DNA of 64,000 bases from Burkholderia arboris (GCF_902499125.1 NZ_CABVPX010000010.1:124001-188000); one strand, 5' to 3'; positions 9,173 through 19,406 are shown, counted from the first letter of the stretch. Numbers and translations: made by a program. The notes: generated from the sequence alone by a model not told the origin.

Positions 9173-10693
9173 GATACCGTGATCGTCGCCGACTGGCTCT
9201 CCGCCCGCCTCGACCGCAGCTCGCCGGAGCCGATGTACCGGCAGTTGCTGCAACTGATGCAGCAGGCCATCCTGACCGGGGAATTGGGGCCAGGGACGAA
9301 ACTGCCGAGCTCGCGCACGCTCGCGGGCGACCTGTCGATCGCGCGGAATACCGTGCTGCACGTGTACGACCAGCTGACGGCCGAAGGCTACGTGCTGACG
9401 ACGACCGGCAGCGGCACCTATGTGGCCGACACGCGGCCGGACGCCGCGGCGATCCACGTGCCGGGCACGGCGGCGGCGCCGTCAGCCGCCGGCGATCTGC
9501 CGCTGCCGGACGCGCAAGGCAGCCTGTCGGCGCGCGGCCGGCAACTGATCGAACATGCGGGGGTGTCGCGACGCCAGTGGGGCGCGTTCATGCCGGGCGT
9601 GCCGGACGTGTCGGAATTCCCGAGCCGCACGTGGAGCCGCCTGCAGGCGCGGCTGTGGAAGGAAGCAAACCCCGAGTTGCTGACCTATGCGCCGGGCGGC
9701 GGCTACCGGCCATTGCGGCGTGCGCTCGCCGATTACCTGCGCGTCGCGCGTTCGGTCAAATGCTCGCCGGACCAGGTGATCATCACGACGGGCATTCATC
9801 AGTCAATTGATCTCGCGGTGCGGCTGCTGTCAGACATCGGCGATCGCGCGTGGGTCGAGGAGCCGTGCTACTGGGGCGTGCGCAGCGTCCTGCAGGCGGC
9901 CGGCCTCACGCTCGCGCCGGTACCGGTCGACCAGGAAGGGCTCGACCCGCGTACCAACGACATGCAGCATCCGCCGCGGCTCGTGCTCGTCACGCCGTCG
10001 CACCAGTACCCGCTCGGGATGGTGATGAGCCTCGCGCGGCGCCGGATGCTGCTCGAATATGCGCGCCAGCACCGCTGCTGGATCATCGAAGACGATTACG
10101 ACAGCGAGTTCCGCTACGGCAGCCGCCCGCTCGCGTCGCTGCAGGGGCTCGACGACGGCGGCCGCGTGATCTACGTCGGCAGTCTCGGCAAGATGCTGTT
10201 CCCGGGGCTCCGGATGGGCTACATGGTCGTGCCCGAGCATCTGGTCGATACGTTCCGCACCGGGTTGTCGGAGCTGTACCGCGAAGGCCAGCTGATGCAG
10301 CAGGCGGTGCTCGCCGAGTTCATCATGGACGGCCACCTGACTTCGCACGTCCGGCGGATGCGCACGCTGTACGGCGAGCGCCGGCAGCTGATGATCGACG
10401 CGATCCGCGCACGCTTCGGCGATGCGCTGCCCGTGATGGGCGACGAGGCCGGCCTGCATCTCGTGCTCGGCCTGCCCGATGCGTGCGACGATCGCGCGGT
10501 CACGCAGAGCGCATTCGACGCGGGCGTGATCGTGCGCCCGCTCACCAGCTACTACAGCAACCTCGACACCGCGCGGCAGGGCCTGCTGCTCGGCTATGCG
10601 TGCGTCGCGCACGAAGGCATCGGCCCCGCGTTCGACACGCTCGGCGATACCATCGAGCAGCATCTGCCGCGCGACATCACGCGCGCGGCATAA
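9170..10693 (+). CDS. MocR-family regulator (GntR HTH fused to class I aminotransferase fold)
   Basis: A 507-residue fusion. Residues about 10-80 are a GntR winged helix (MYRQLLQLMQQAILTGELGP, then LPSSRTLAGDLSIARNTV). Residues about 120-500 are a PLP-dependent fold: IIEDDYDSEFRYG contains the Asp/Tyr pair near the cofactor and YVGSLGKMLFPGLRMGYM contains the Schiff-base Lys. The start is a TTG at 9170 with AGGA eight bases before; the next in-frame candidate is a GTG at 9179. It is divergent from the polyamine-type ABC importer and probably controls it, with an amine, GABA or PLP adduct as effector. Catalysis by the aminotransferase domain is usually lost or marginal in this family. Confidence 0.9.
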   Translation: MDTVIVADWLSARLDRSSPEPMYRQLLQLMQQAILTGELGPGTKLPSSRTLAGDLSIARNTVLHVYDQLTAEGYVLTTTGSGTYVADTRPDAAAIHVPGTAAAPSAAGDLPLPDAQGSLSARGRQLIEHAGVSRRQWGAFMPGVPDVSEFPSRTWSRLQARLWKEANPELLTYAPGGGYRPLRRALADYLRVARSVKCSPDQVIITTGIHQSIDLAVRLLSDIGDRAWVEEPCYWGVRSVLQAAGLTLAPVPVDQEGLDPRTNDMQHPPRLVLVTPSHQYPLGMVMSLARRRMLLEYARQHRCWIIEDDYDSEFRYGSRPLASLQGLDDGGRVIYVGSLGKMLFPGLRMGYMVVPEHLVDTFRTGLSELYREGQLMQQAVLAEFIMDGHLTSHVRRMRTLYGERRQLMIDAIRARFGDALPVMGDEAGLHLVLGLPDACDDRAVTQSAFDAGVIVRPLTSYYSNLDTARQGLLLGYACVAHEGIGPAFDTLGDTIEQHLPRDITRAA

Positions 10694-10720
10694 GGCCGGC
10701 CCCGCGCGGCAACGCCCGCG

Positions 10721-11755
10721 TCATTGCGCGCCACCTGCTCCGCGATCGAGCGAAGCCGCGCGCACGGCTTCGCCGGGCTTCGTGAACACACGCTGCCGCA
10801 GCGCGGCGATCTGCGCATCGCGATCCTGCGGCGACAGGCCGGCCGATTCGATCTGCGCACGCTGCGCCGCGTAGTCCGCATAACGGCTCTGCCACGATGC
10901 ATCGTCCTGCTGCAATTGCGCGACGCGCGCGGCGGCCTCGGGGCCGAGTGTCTGCGTCAGTTGCGCGCGCATCGCATCGGGTGTCGCGCCGCTCTTCTGC
11001 AATTGCGCGATCTGGTCGATCGCGGCGCGCTGCCGCTCAACCCGCGCCTGCGCAGCGCGTTCGTCGGCCGGCATCTGCTGCTCCAGCGCCGCGAGCCGCT
11101 CGGCCTTCTGCGCATCGGTCAATGAGCGATCCTGAGCGATCTTCAGGCGTGCGAGATCGTAACGCTGCCGCCACTGCTCCGCACCGAAGAACGGCTGGCT
11201 CCAGTCGCCGAGCGTGCGATACGCGATCGACGCGCGCTGATCGAGCGCAAGCTGCAATGCACCGAGGTCGGACTTGTCGACCGCGCCGGCATCGCGCAAT
11301 TTCGCGAGCGCGTCGAGATACGCGCGATACCGGTGCCACACGTCGAGCGCCTCGACCTGCGCGACCGTGCCGTCGAGCTGCGCGGCGATCTCGCGCACAA
11401 CAAATGCATCGAGCGCGGCCGCGCTCAGGTCGCTCTGCGCGGTCAGGCAATAGTCGAAGAAATCGCGCACCGCGCGCGACTTCGCGAGATGGCCACCTGC
11501 GTCGAGCGGCAACCGCGGCGCGCTGGAACCGGCCAGCGACGGCGGCAGGCCCGCACTCGCCGGCACGGCGGCCTGCGGCGGTGCCGCCGTCGCGCCACCG
11601 ACCGTTGCCGCATCCGGCGAATCGCCCGCCGCACCCGAGCCGCGATGCCACGCCGCTCCGCTCCACATCGCGACGCCGGCGACCGCCGCCAGCCCCACGA
11701 CACCATAGATTGCTGCGCGCCGCGCCAGCGGCGCGCGCCCTTCACGTGCCGTCAT
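10721..11755 (-). CDS. limA: Lipase-specific foldase (Lif)
   Basis: Steric chaperone for the upstream lipase, anchored in the inner membrane by an N-terminal helix (about residues 13-32) followed by an Ala/Pro-rich linker. The family motif RDFFDYCLTAQSD (near residues 97-109) is intact, and the helical repeats that wrap the lipase follow. Length of 344 residues matches the Burkholderia LimA/LipB group. It starts three bases after the lipase stop, so both are cotranscribed. Without Lif the lipase does not fold in the periplasm and is not exported by the type II system; this is known for B. cepacia and B. glumae. Confidence 0.95.
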   Translation of the reverse strand: MTAREGRAPLARRAAIYGVVGLAAVAGVAMWSGAAWHRGSGAAGDSPDAATVGGATAAPPQAAVPASAGLPPSLAGSSAPRLPLDAGGHLAKSRAVRDFFDYCLTAQSDLSAAALDAFVVREIAAQLDGTVAQVEALDVWHRYRAYLDALAKLRDAGAVDKSDLGALQLALDQRASIAYRTLGDWSQPFFGAEQWRQRYDLARLKIAQDRSLTDAQKAERLAALEQQMPADERAAQARVERQRAAIDQIAQLQKSGATPDAMRAQLTQTLGPEAAARVAQLQQDDASWQSRYADYAAQRAQIESAGLSPQDRDAQIAALRQRVFTKPGEAVRAASLDRGAGGAQ

Positions 11756-11758
11756 CGA

Positions 11759-13081
<1,323 letters not shown>

Positions 13082-15214
13082 CTACAGCTTCGCGCTCACG
13101 CGTACCCAGGCGGTCCGGCCCGGCTCCATCACCGGCGCATTCGCCGGATAGCCGAAACCTGCGTTGCCGGCGAGGTTCAGATGCTCGGTGTAGGCCTTGT
13201 TCAGCACGTTGTCGACGCCGACCGAGATCTGCACGGTCTTGCTCACGTTGTACTGCGTATGCAGCGACAGCACGCCGAAACCGGCGCTCGGGCCGAAGTC
13301 CTTGCCGACCACGTTGCCCTCATTCAGTGCATAGCGATGCTGCGGCGCAACGATTCGCCACAGGCCGCCGGCCGACCATGCGCCGCGCGTGTATTCGAGC
13401 CCGATGCGCGCCTCGAGCGGCGGCATCTGCGGCAGCGGATCGCCGCTCGCCACGTTGCGCCCCCACGCGTACGCGAGCGATGTCTCGACGCGCAGCGGCG
13501 CAACCGGCCGCCACGACACGCCGGCTTCGCCCCCCATGATCTGCGCGTTGACGTTGGTCGCCTGCGTGGTCGGCCCCATCATGCCGGCCGCGTAGTTGAA
13601 CAGGATGAAGTCCTGAACATAGCCCGCGTACGCCGACACCCAGGCATCGAACCGGTCGCTCTTGTACTGCGCGCCGATGTCGAGCTGCGTGGTCTTCTCC
13701 GGCTGCACCGCCGAGAACGCATTGACCGAACCGGCCGGCCCGCGCGTCGCGGAGAACAGCTCCCAGTAGTCGGGATAGCGCTCCGCGTGGCCGATGCCCG
13801 CGTACCACGTGACGGGCAGCGACGCGAGATCGCGCTCGTAGCGCACGAAGCCGCTCGGCAACACGCGCGAACGATCGTCGTCGAAGGTCGGGTTCGGCTT
13901 GCTCATCATCATCCCGCTCGTCATCGCGCGCTTATCGCGGGCGCTCGCATAGTCGATGCGCGCGCCGCCGATCACGCGCGACACTTCGCTCGCGTACCAC
14001 GTCAGCTCGCCGAACACGCCGGCATTCCACATCGTCGCCTGCGCATCCCACGGCTGGTCGCGATAGTTCTGCTGCCCCATCGACGAGCGCGAATCGAGCC
14101 GGTTCGATTGCGCGTCGACACCCGTGACAAACTTGAAGTCGTCGCCGAAGCGGAAGGTCGCGGCCGCACGCGCGCCGACCGTGCGGCGGCGCACATCGGC
14201 GGCCATTCGCATCGGCATGCTGCTGGTCGGGTCGGGTTGCCGCAACGTGTAGTTGTCCATCACGTGATCGGCTTCGTTGTAGTACACGCGTGCCTCGATC
14301 CGGTCGAGCACGTCGCCGAGATGCCGCTTGTCGAACGACAGCCCGAACGTCTCGCGGCGGAAATGCGCGCCGTCCATCCCGCGCCCCGCGTAACGCGCAT
14401 AGCCGTCGCCGGTGCCGGCGGTCAACTCGACGCGCGTGTGGTCGTCAGGCGTCCAGCCGAGCGCCGCGTCAGCGTTCCACTTGTCCCACTGCGACGGCAC
14501 CGTGTTGCCGTTGCCGTCCTTGTAGTCCTGCGAATGCGCGTGGTTCGCGGTCACGCGGCCATAGACGTCCGGCGTGCCGGCCGTCAGGTCGATGTTCTGG
14601 TCATTGCGGCCGAACGACCCGCCGACCAGGCTGCCGTCGAAACGCATGCCGGGGCGCTCGAAACGCGGCGTCACGCGCTCGAACAGCACGGTGCCGGCCG
14701 ATGCGCCGGGACCGTACAACACGGACTGCGGCCCCTTCACGACGGTGACCTTGTCATAGCTTTCCGGCGCGATGTACGACGTCGGCGCATCCATCCGGTT
14801 CGGACACGCGCCGAGCGTCGGCATCCCGTTCGCCAGGATGTTCAGCCGCGAACCGAACATCCCGCGCAGCACGGGGTCGCCGTTCGTGCCGCCGCTACGG
14901 ATCGACGTGAAGCCGGGGATCGTCTTCAGGTAATCCGCGCCGTCGCTGGCAGGCAGCGGCTGGCGCGGCGCCTTCGGATCCGTGACGACGACGAGCGGCG
15001 TCGACAACGGCGATGCGACGACTTCGACGGGCGGCAGCAGCGTGGCCGACTCGTTCACGGGCGTGGCGTCCACGCGCGCCGTTTCGGCCGCCGCGGCACT
15101 CGCTGCCAGCGCGCCGGCAGCCAGCGCAGGAACGGTAAGTTTCAACATGCGCGGCACGCGCCGCGCACAGGCATTGCGTGACGCCCGCGGCGCACGCAAC
15201 TGGAAATTGGTCAT
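13082..15214 (-). CDS. oprC: TonB-dependent copper receptor (OprC/NosA-type)
   Basis: Outer-membrane barrel with plug, about 710 residues from the ATG at 15214; a GTG at 15262 would add 16. After the signal peptide (ending ASAAAAE) the plug carries YLKTIPGFTSIRSGGTNG and PESYDKVTVVKGPQSVLYG. Met-rich and Cys elements such as NGMPTLGACPNRMDAP and SGMMMSKPNP fit the copper receptor subgroup. The protein ends in a C-terminal aromatic-poor VRVSAKL strand. A DUF2946 gene with Cys/His residues lies just upstream in the same direction, a pairing seen in other copper loci. Copper as the ligand is from family knowledge and is not shown here. Confidence 0.88.
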   Translation of the reverse strand: MTNFQLRAPRASRNACARRVPRMLKLTVPALAAGALAASAAAAETARVDATPVNESATLLPPVEVVASPLSTPLVVVTDPKAPRQPLPASDGADYLKTIPGFTSIRSGGTNGDPVLRGMFGSRLNILANGMPTLGACPNRMDAPTSYIAPESYDKVTVVKGPQSVLYGPGASAGTVLFERVTPRFERPGMRFDGSLVGGSFGRNDQNIDLTAGTPDVYGRVTANHAHSQDYKDGNGNTVPSQWDKWNADAALGWTPDDHTRVELTAGTGDGYARYAGRGMDGAHFRRETFGLSFDKRHLGDVLDRIEARVYYNEADHVMDNYTLRQPDPTSSMPMRMAADVRRRTVGARAAATFRFGDDFKFVTGVDAQSNRLDSRSSMGQQNYRDQPWDAQATMWNAGVFGELTWYASEVSRVIGGARIDYASARDKRAMTSGMMMSKPNPTFDDDRSRVLPSGFVRYERDLASLPVTWYAGIGHAERYPDYWELFSATRGPAGSVNAFSAVQPEKTTQLDIGAQYKSDRFDAWVSAYAGYVQDFILFNYAAGMMGPTTQATNVNAQIMGGEAGVSWRPVAPLRVETSLAYAWGRNVASGDPLPQMPPLEARIGLEYTRGAWSAGGLWRIVAPQHRYALNEGNVVGKDFGPSAGFGVLSLHTQYNVSKTVQISVGVDNVLNKAYTEHLNLAGNAGFGYPANAPVMEPGRTAWVRVSAKL

Positions 15215-15297
15215 GATCGAAAGCCCGAGTAACGCCCTCCACGCGGCCGCGACGGGCCGCACGGATATCGGCGGTGGTATGAACGGATAACAGCGCG

Positions 15298-15666
15298 TCA
15301 GGCGCGCTCGGGCGGTGCGCGTGGATACGCGCGCGGATAGCGGTCGGCGCGCGCCGCGACGACAGGCGGCGCGGCGGCGGCAACGGATACGACGGGAATG
15401 GAGCCGAACGACGCGGCGGCGGGCGCGCCGATCGCGGGGCTATGGGCGAAGAAGCCGCAGTAGCCGCACGCGTCGAGATGCAGCGCGTGATCGTGCATGC
15501 TGCCCGCATCGACCGACCGATGTGCACCATGCTCTGTACTGCAGACGGTTGCGTCGGGTGTGGCCGCCTGCGCGATGCGCCACTGCGACACCAGCGGCGC
15601 CGCGATCGCGATCCAGATCGCGAGCACGCCAAGCCAGGCAGTCAGGTGACGATGTCGGTGCAGCAT
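15298..15666 (-). CDS. DUF2946 family small protein
   Basis: A 122-residue protein with an N-terminal hydrophobic segment (residues about 8-32, WLGVLAIWIAIAAPLVSQW) and the DUF2946 core HDHALHLDACGYCGFFAHSP, with paired Cys (CGYC) and His that could hold a metal. The rest is Ala/Pro-rich and ends before a putative second hydrophobic patch. The gene is just upstream of the copper receptor and probably in the same transcript. DUF2946 genes are frequent next to copper receptors, but their biochemical role is not established. Confidence 0.8.
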   Translation of the reverse strand: MLHRHRHLTAWLGVLAIWIAIAAPLVSQWRIAQAATPDATVCSTEHGAHRSVDAGSMHDHALHLDACGYCGFFAHSPAIGAPAAASFGSIPVVSVAAAAPPVVAARADRYPRAYPRAPPERA

Positions 15667-15756
15667 GCGCGGCGACGAGTAAGCGGAATGTAAAAACAGC
15701 CGAGATGTTACAGAATGTTCAGCGCAATGACCAGCACGGCAGACCGTAAACGGACC

Positions 15757-15792
15757 GGGGGCGCATGGTTGTCAGCACAACCATGCGCCCCC
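15757..15792. terminator. Strong hairpin downstream of cytochrome b561
   Basis: A perfect 16-bp stem (GGGGGCGCATGGTTGT / ACAACCATGCGCCCCC) with a 4-base loop lies 29 bases past the cytochrome b561 stop. It separates that gene from the DUF2946/receptor unit. No U-run follows on either strand. Confidence 0.6.
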
Positions 15793-15820
15793 GCCTGCCG
15801 GGCGTTTCCGGATCCCGCGA

Positions 15821-16357
15821 TTACGGCGCCATGCGACGCAGCACGTCGTCGCGCCGGATGAAATGGTGATACAGCGCGGCCAGCGCATGCAGGCCGATCA
15901 CGAAGTAGAACGCGTTGCCGATCAGCTCGTGCGCTTCCTTGATCGTCGGCCGCAGCGCCTTGTCGGGGCCGAACAGCGTGAACGACACGCCGAGCCAGTC
16001 GAGCGACACCGGCTTGCCGCCCATGTTGATCATCATGATGCCGAGCAGCGGCTGCGCGATGATGAACACATAGAGCGCGACATGCGCGAGCTTCGACAGC
16101 CAGCGCAGCAGCGCCGCCTGCGGAATGGCTTCGGGCACGCGGCTGACGACCCGCCACAACACGCGCAGCACCGACAGCACGAGCACGAACGTGCCTGCGG
16201 TGAGGTGCACGTTCATCCAGAACACCCGGCTGTCGCTGCCTTTCGGCCCGCGGATCTCGATGGCCAGGTAGGCCAGCGCCACCAGCAGGAAAATGGCCCA
16301 GTGGAAGAAGATCGTGGGCGAGCTGTAGCGCGTCTGTTTCGCGAGAATGTTTCTCAT
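15821..16357 (-). CDS. Cytochrome b561 family diheme membrane protein
   Basis: A 178-residue protein with four membrane helices. Candidate heme-ligating His are in IFFHWAIF (helix 1), MNVHLTAG (helix 2), KLAHVALY and GLHALAALYHHF (helix 4). This is the bacterial CybB/b561 type, which passes electrons between quinol and a periplasmic or membrane acceptor. The ATG at 16357 begins MRNILAKQTRYS, the usual N-terminus; the frame is open much further upstream but there it runs through the divergent gene. The physiological partner is not apparent. A divergent Pr6Pr gene starts about 230 bases away. Confidence 0.9.
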   Translation of the reverse strand: MRNILAKQTRYSSPTIFFHWAIFLLVALAYLAIEIRGPKGSDSRVFWMNVHLTAGTFVLVLSVLRVLWRVVSRVPEAIPQAALLRWLSKLAHVALYVFIIAQPLLGIMMINMGGKPVSLDWLGVSFTLFGPDKALRPTIKEAHELIGNAFYFVIGLHALAALYHHFIRRDDVLRRMAP

Positions 16358-16585
16358 GCTTCGTCTCGTGTTGTATGCGGGGAGGCGCGCAGATGGCAAC
16401 CAGGCCCTGCGCCTGGCAAAGCTTTCACGATTGTAGCCGCACGGGCGTCCGGTTTTACGCGGCACGGTCAAATATCCGACGAATCGTTGACACGCACCGT
16501 GGACATCCCGCATATGGAAAGTCCGCATCGCGCGCGCAAACGGCTGTGGCACGATGAAGTTTTGGTGCGACGGCGCGCGGGCATC

Positions 16586-17224
16586 ATGAGCAAAGCGTTC
16601 TTCGTTGCGGCCTACCGGCTGACCGCCGCGTTGCTCGCGGTATCCACCACGCTGCACAGCGTCGCCGACTACTGGCACCTGCCGGACTTCCGTCTCGGCA
16701 ACTATCTCAGCTACTTCACGCAACTGAGCAGCCTCTACGCGGCCGCGATGCTGGCTGCGGGGCTCTGGCGCATCGCGCGCCCCGGCTCGGCCCGCTACGA
16801 ATCGATGCGCGGCGCCGCCGTGCTGTACGTGCTGATCACCGCGATCGTCTACGAACTCCTGCTGGCGCGGCTCGATGCGCTGCGCCATGTCACGCCGGCG
16901 TTCAACAACTGGGTGCTGCACCGGATCGTGCCGCTCGTGATGCTGTGCGACTGGCTCTACGTCGAGCCGCGCAGGCCGATCGCGCGAAGCAGCGCGTTCG
17001 TGTGGCTCGGTTTTCCGGTCGTCTATCTCGGCTATACGCTCGTGCGCGGCGCGCTGGAGAACTGGTATCCCTACCCGTTCGTCGATCCGCGCCCACACGG
17101 CTACCTGCCGGTCGCGATCCAGTGTTCGCTGATCGCGCTCGGCGCGGCGGCGCTCGCATTGGGCATCCGCTGGCTCGGCAATCACGCGAGACAGTCCGGT
17201 ACCGCGACACTCAAGGAGGGATGA
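16586..17224 (+). CDS. Pr6Pr family six-helix membrane protein
   Basis: A 212-residue integral membrane protein with about six hydrophobic helices. It has the family features YLSYFTQLSSLYAA near the N-terminus, NWVLHRIVPLVMLCDWL in the middle and YPYPFVDPRPHGY before the last helix. The family is related to FAR-17a/AIG1 proteins. Its molecular role is unknown in bacteria. The ATG at 16586 is favoured; an ATG at 16514 in frame would add a charged 24-residue leader. It is divergent from cytochrome b561 and convergent with the LysM lipoprotein. Confidence 0.82.
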   Translation: MSKAFFVAAYRLTAALLAVSTTLHSVADYWHLPDFRLGNYLSYFTQLSSLYAAAMLAAGLWRIARPGSARYESMRGAAVLYVLITAIVYELLLARLDALRHVTPAFNNWVLHRIVPLVMLCDWLYVEPRRPIARSSAFVWLGFPVVYLGYTLVRGALENWYPYPFVDPRPHGYLPVAIQCSLIALGAAALALGIRWLGNHARQSGTATLKEG

Positions 17225-17234
17225 AAACGAGAAC

Positions 17235-17256
17235 GTGTGCGCCGCCCGGCGCACAC
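17235..17256. terminator. Bidirectional hairpin between convergent genes
   Basis: GTGTGCGCCG and CGGCGCACAC pair around CC, between the Pr6Pr stop and the LysM/M23 stop. A plus-strand A-run precedes it (GAAAACGAG), giving a few U residues on the minus transcript. Confidence 0.5.
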
Positions 17257-17272
17257 GGGATACTGCAGGCCG

Positions 17273-18004
17273 TCAGCCGCCGTTGCGCGGCAGGAAATTC
17301 ATCGGGTCGACGACCTTGCCGTTCTGGCGGACTTCGAACTCGAACGTCGAACGACCGTTCGCGTCGGTGCCCATTTCGGCGACCGGCTGGCCCTGGCGCA
17401 CCGCATCGCCTTCGTTGACGAGCAGCTTGCCGTTGTGCCCGTAGGCCGTGATGAGCCCGTTGTCGTGCTTCAGGATCACGAGCGGACCGTAAGCCTTGAC
17501 GCCGGACCCGGCGTAGACCACCCGCCCGTTTGCAGCGGCCCGCACCGAATGGTCGGGCCCGGAGGCGGCGATCACGACGCCGCGCGTCTTGCCGGCCGAG
17601 AACGGTGTCGCGACAACACCCGTGGCCGGCCATGCGAGCGAGCCCGGCTGGGCCGCCGCCAGCGGCTGCCCGGGCGAGGTCGCAGCCTGCGGCGGCGCGA
17701 CGCGCAGCACCTGGCCGGGCGACACGGCGTCGGTAGGCGCCATGTGGTTCCAGCTGGCGACGTCCTGCACGCGCTGCCCGTAAGCGTTCGCGACGCCTGC
17801 CAGCGTATCGCCCGGGTTCACGCGGTAATAGCCGGCAATCACGCCCGGCGTCGCAACCGACGTGGGGGTCGACTGGCGTGCCGGCTGCCAGCTGTCGGTC
17901 CACGGCGTCATCGTGCAGCCCGTCAGCGCGATGGCCGCGGCAACGAGCGCTGCCTGCGGCAGCCAGCGCGTCAGCGCATCGTGGATGGGAATAGTTTCTC
18001 TCAA
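17273..18004 (-). CDS. LysM/M23-like lipoprotein, probable amidase activator (NlpD-type)
   Basis: A 243-residue lipoprotein. The TTG at 18004 has GGGAGGA directly upstream and yields a signal peptide with lipobox LTGC. A LysM domain (YYRVNPGDTLAGVANAYGQ, about residues 58-102) binds peptidoglycan. The C-terminal M23/LytM fold keeps AYGHNGKL but lacks the zinc ligands: the HxxxD position reads VIAASGPD and the HxH position reads FEFEV. Degenerate LytM proteins such as NlpD and EnvC activate cell-wall amidases rather than cut themselves, so this is the likely role. The gene stands alone. Confidence 0.88.
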   Translation of the reverse strand: MRETIPIHDALTRWLPQAALVAAAIALTGCTMTPWTDSWQPARQSTPTSVATPGVIAGYYRVNPGDTLAGVANAYGQRVQDVASWNHMAPTDAVSPGQVLRVAPPQAATSPGQPLAAAQPGSLAWPATGVVATPFSAGKTRGVVIAASGPDHSVRAAANGRVVYAGSGVKAYGPLVILKHDNGLITAYGHNGKLLVNEGDAVRQGQPVAEMGTDANGRSTFEFEVRQNGKVVDPMNFLPRNGG

Positions 18005-18423
18005 GGGTCCTCCCGGATTTGCGTCGTTGCGCCGCCCACCGCCCCCCGGCGCGCGACGCACGATGTCCGGCCGAACGGCCGGATCAACCAGTATCCGACC
18101 GCTCTCGCGGCCGTCAGTTTCCACAGCGGAACGTCAGCGCGAATGAGCTCACCGGCCCCTTTTTCGCGTCGTCCCGATCGGCAAAGATACCATTTGTCGC
18201 GGTCAAGGCCGCGACAGTTGCCCGATCCGGCAACAATCTTGCGGCGTCGCACCGGGGTGCGGGCAAGCTGCGCAGCCCGCCGCGCGGGCCGCCCGGCGGG
18301 CTTCCGCCGGCTTTTTCGCCGGCCCGGCCGCCGTCGCGCGCCGTATCGGCCCCGTCATATTCTCCGCTCCGATCGCCGCCTATACTCGGTGATGCAGCGT
18401 ACAAGCCAACGACAACGAGGAGC
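18005..18423. other. Divergent intergenic region with GC-rich stem-loops
   Basis: About 420 bases between the LysM lipoprotein and the small 18424 gene. It contains AGCCCGCCG (18274-18282) pairing with CGGCGGGCT (18294-18302) and GCCGGC-TTTTTC-GCCGGC (18306-18323). These hairpins are not at the end of any gene and may be leader structures or chance in GC-rich DNA. No other coding sequence is supported. Confidence 0.4.
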
Positions 18424-18750
18424 ATGACAATGAATAATGCGACGTTTCTCTCCGTGCAGCTCGACGCCGACGATTTCGCCGGTTCCAGCAGCCTGGTCGA
18501 ATTGCTCAACCGGCACTTGCTGTTCGCGACCGACGTCGCCGAAGCTGCGGACGCGCTCGTCCAGCTGGCGAGCGTCACGCACCTGACCGGCGCCACGCGG
18601 CACAGCGTCGAGCTGCCGGTCCTCGCGATCGAACGGCTGCGCGATGCGCTCGACACGCTGAGCGGGTACGACGAAACGTGGCTGCAGGTGCTGGAACCGG
18701 CCGAAGCGCTGTTCCGCGATATCGGGCGCGGCAAACGCTCGCTGCACTGA
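18424..18750 (+). CDS. Small conserved-type hypothetical protein
   Basis: A 108-residue protein with a GAGGAG ribosome site four bases before the ATG; a second ATG lies six bases later. It is predicted mainly helical, with a Leu/Ala-rich first half (LVELLNRHLLFATDVAEAAD) and a second amphipathic stretch (LPVLAIERLRDALDTLSG). No signal peptide, membrane helix or catalytic motif is visible. The helical pattern loosely recalls the DUF3077/DUF6124 type of small proteins, but I do not assign it. It ends at a strong terminator and has coding-typical codon use. Confidence 0.7.
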   Translation: MTMNNATFLSVQLDADDFAGSSSLVELLNRHLLFATDVAEAADALVQLASVTHLTGATRHSVELPVLAIERLRDALDTLSGYDETWLQVLEPAEALFRDIGRGKRSLH

Positions 18751-18778
18751 GCGCCGGCGCGTTGCGCGCCACCCATGA

Positions 18779-18819
18779 AAACAGCCCGTCGTTCCGCTAT
18801 GCGGAACGACGGGCTGTTT
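18779..18819. terminator. Strong bidirectional intrinsic terminator
   Basis: A perfect 19-bp stem, AAACAGCCCGTCGTTCCGC and its complement, surrounds loop TAT; each arm ends in A/T runs so it can work on both strands. It lies between the convergent 18424 gene and the DUF4148 gene. Confidence 0.9.
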
Positions 18820-18861
18820 GTACTACGGGGGTCGGATCCGGCCGCCAGAGCGGCCGCATCA

Positions 18862-19206
18862 TTAACGACCCTTGTAGACCGGTGCGCCGTCAGCGATACG
18901 CTTGACTTGCCAGCCGGTCTTTGCAGCAGCCGGGGCGCCCGATTCTTGCGCACCGGCCGGTTGCGCGCCGTAGCCGGTCGTGTCGGCGGCGGCGACGTTT
19001 TGTTGCGGGTTCAGGCGCGCTTCAGCAGCCTGGATGCCTTCCGGGTAGTTCGTGCGGTCGCTGCCCAGCTTGTAGCCGGCTTGCTGGACGGCGACGAGAT
19101 CGGCCTTCACCTGTGCGCGGGTGACGGGCGCATTCTGTTGAGCGAACGAGACGGCGGGAACGGCGAGGACAGCAGCTGCAGCGAACGTAGCGATCAGCGA
19201 TTTCAT
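18862..19206 (-). CDS. DUF4148 family secreted small protein
   Basis: A 114-residue exported protein with signal peptide MKSLIATFAAAAVLAVP to FAQQ. The DUF4148 core follows: PVTRAQVKADLVAVQQAGYK, then DRTNYPEGIQAAEARL. The ATG at 19206 is preceded by GGAGGT. Proteins of this family are numerous paralogues in Burkholderia and are periplasmic or secreted; their function is not known. It is an isolated gene ending at the 18779-18819 terminator. Confidence 0.9.
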   Translation of the reverse strand: MKSLIATFAAAAVLAVPAVSFAQQNAPVTRAQVKADLVAVQQAGYKLGSDRTNYPEGIQAAEARLNPQQNVAAADTTGYGAQPAGAQESGAPAAAKTGWQVKRIADGAPVYKGR

Positions 19207-19406
19207 GATTACCTCCGGGATTTTTTTGCTCCGCCGCACACACCATGTCTGCAGCGATGGAACAGAGTTTAGTCCCGGCAGCACCTAGGGAAAACCATGA
19301 AAGAACGAAAACACTGTTTCCCCGGAGCCAACAATGTCGGCATCCGGGATAGAGAAACCCTATTCATAGAATAGATTTTCGCAACAATGCTGTCCCCACG
19401 AGCCGG

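Noticed and set aside
18274..18323. GC-rich stem-loops as terminators
   Set aside because: They lie between divergent genes, so no transcript end is expected. They may be leader structures or chance.
19360..19374. CTATTC-ATA-GAATAG dyad near the gnd stop as terminator
   Set aside because: The stem is only six AT-rich pairs with a three-base loop; too weak to list as a terminator.
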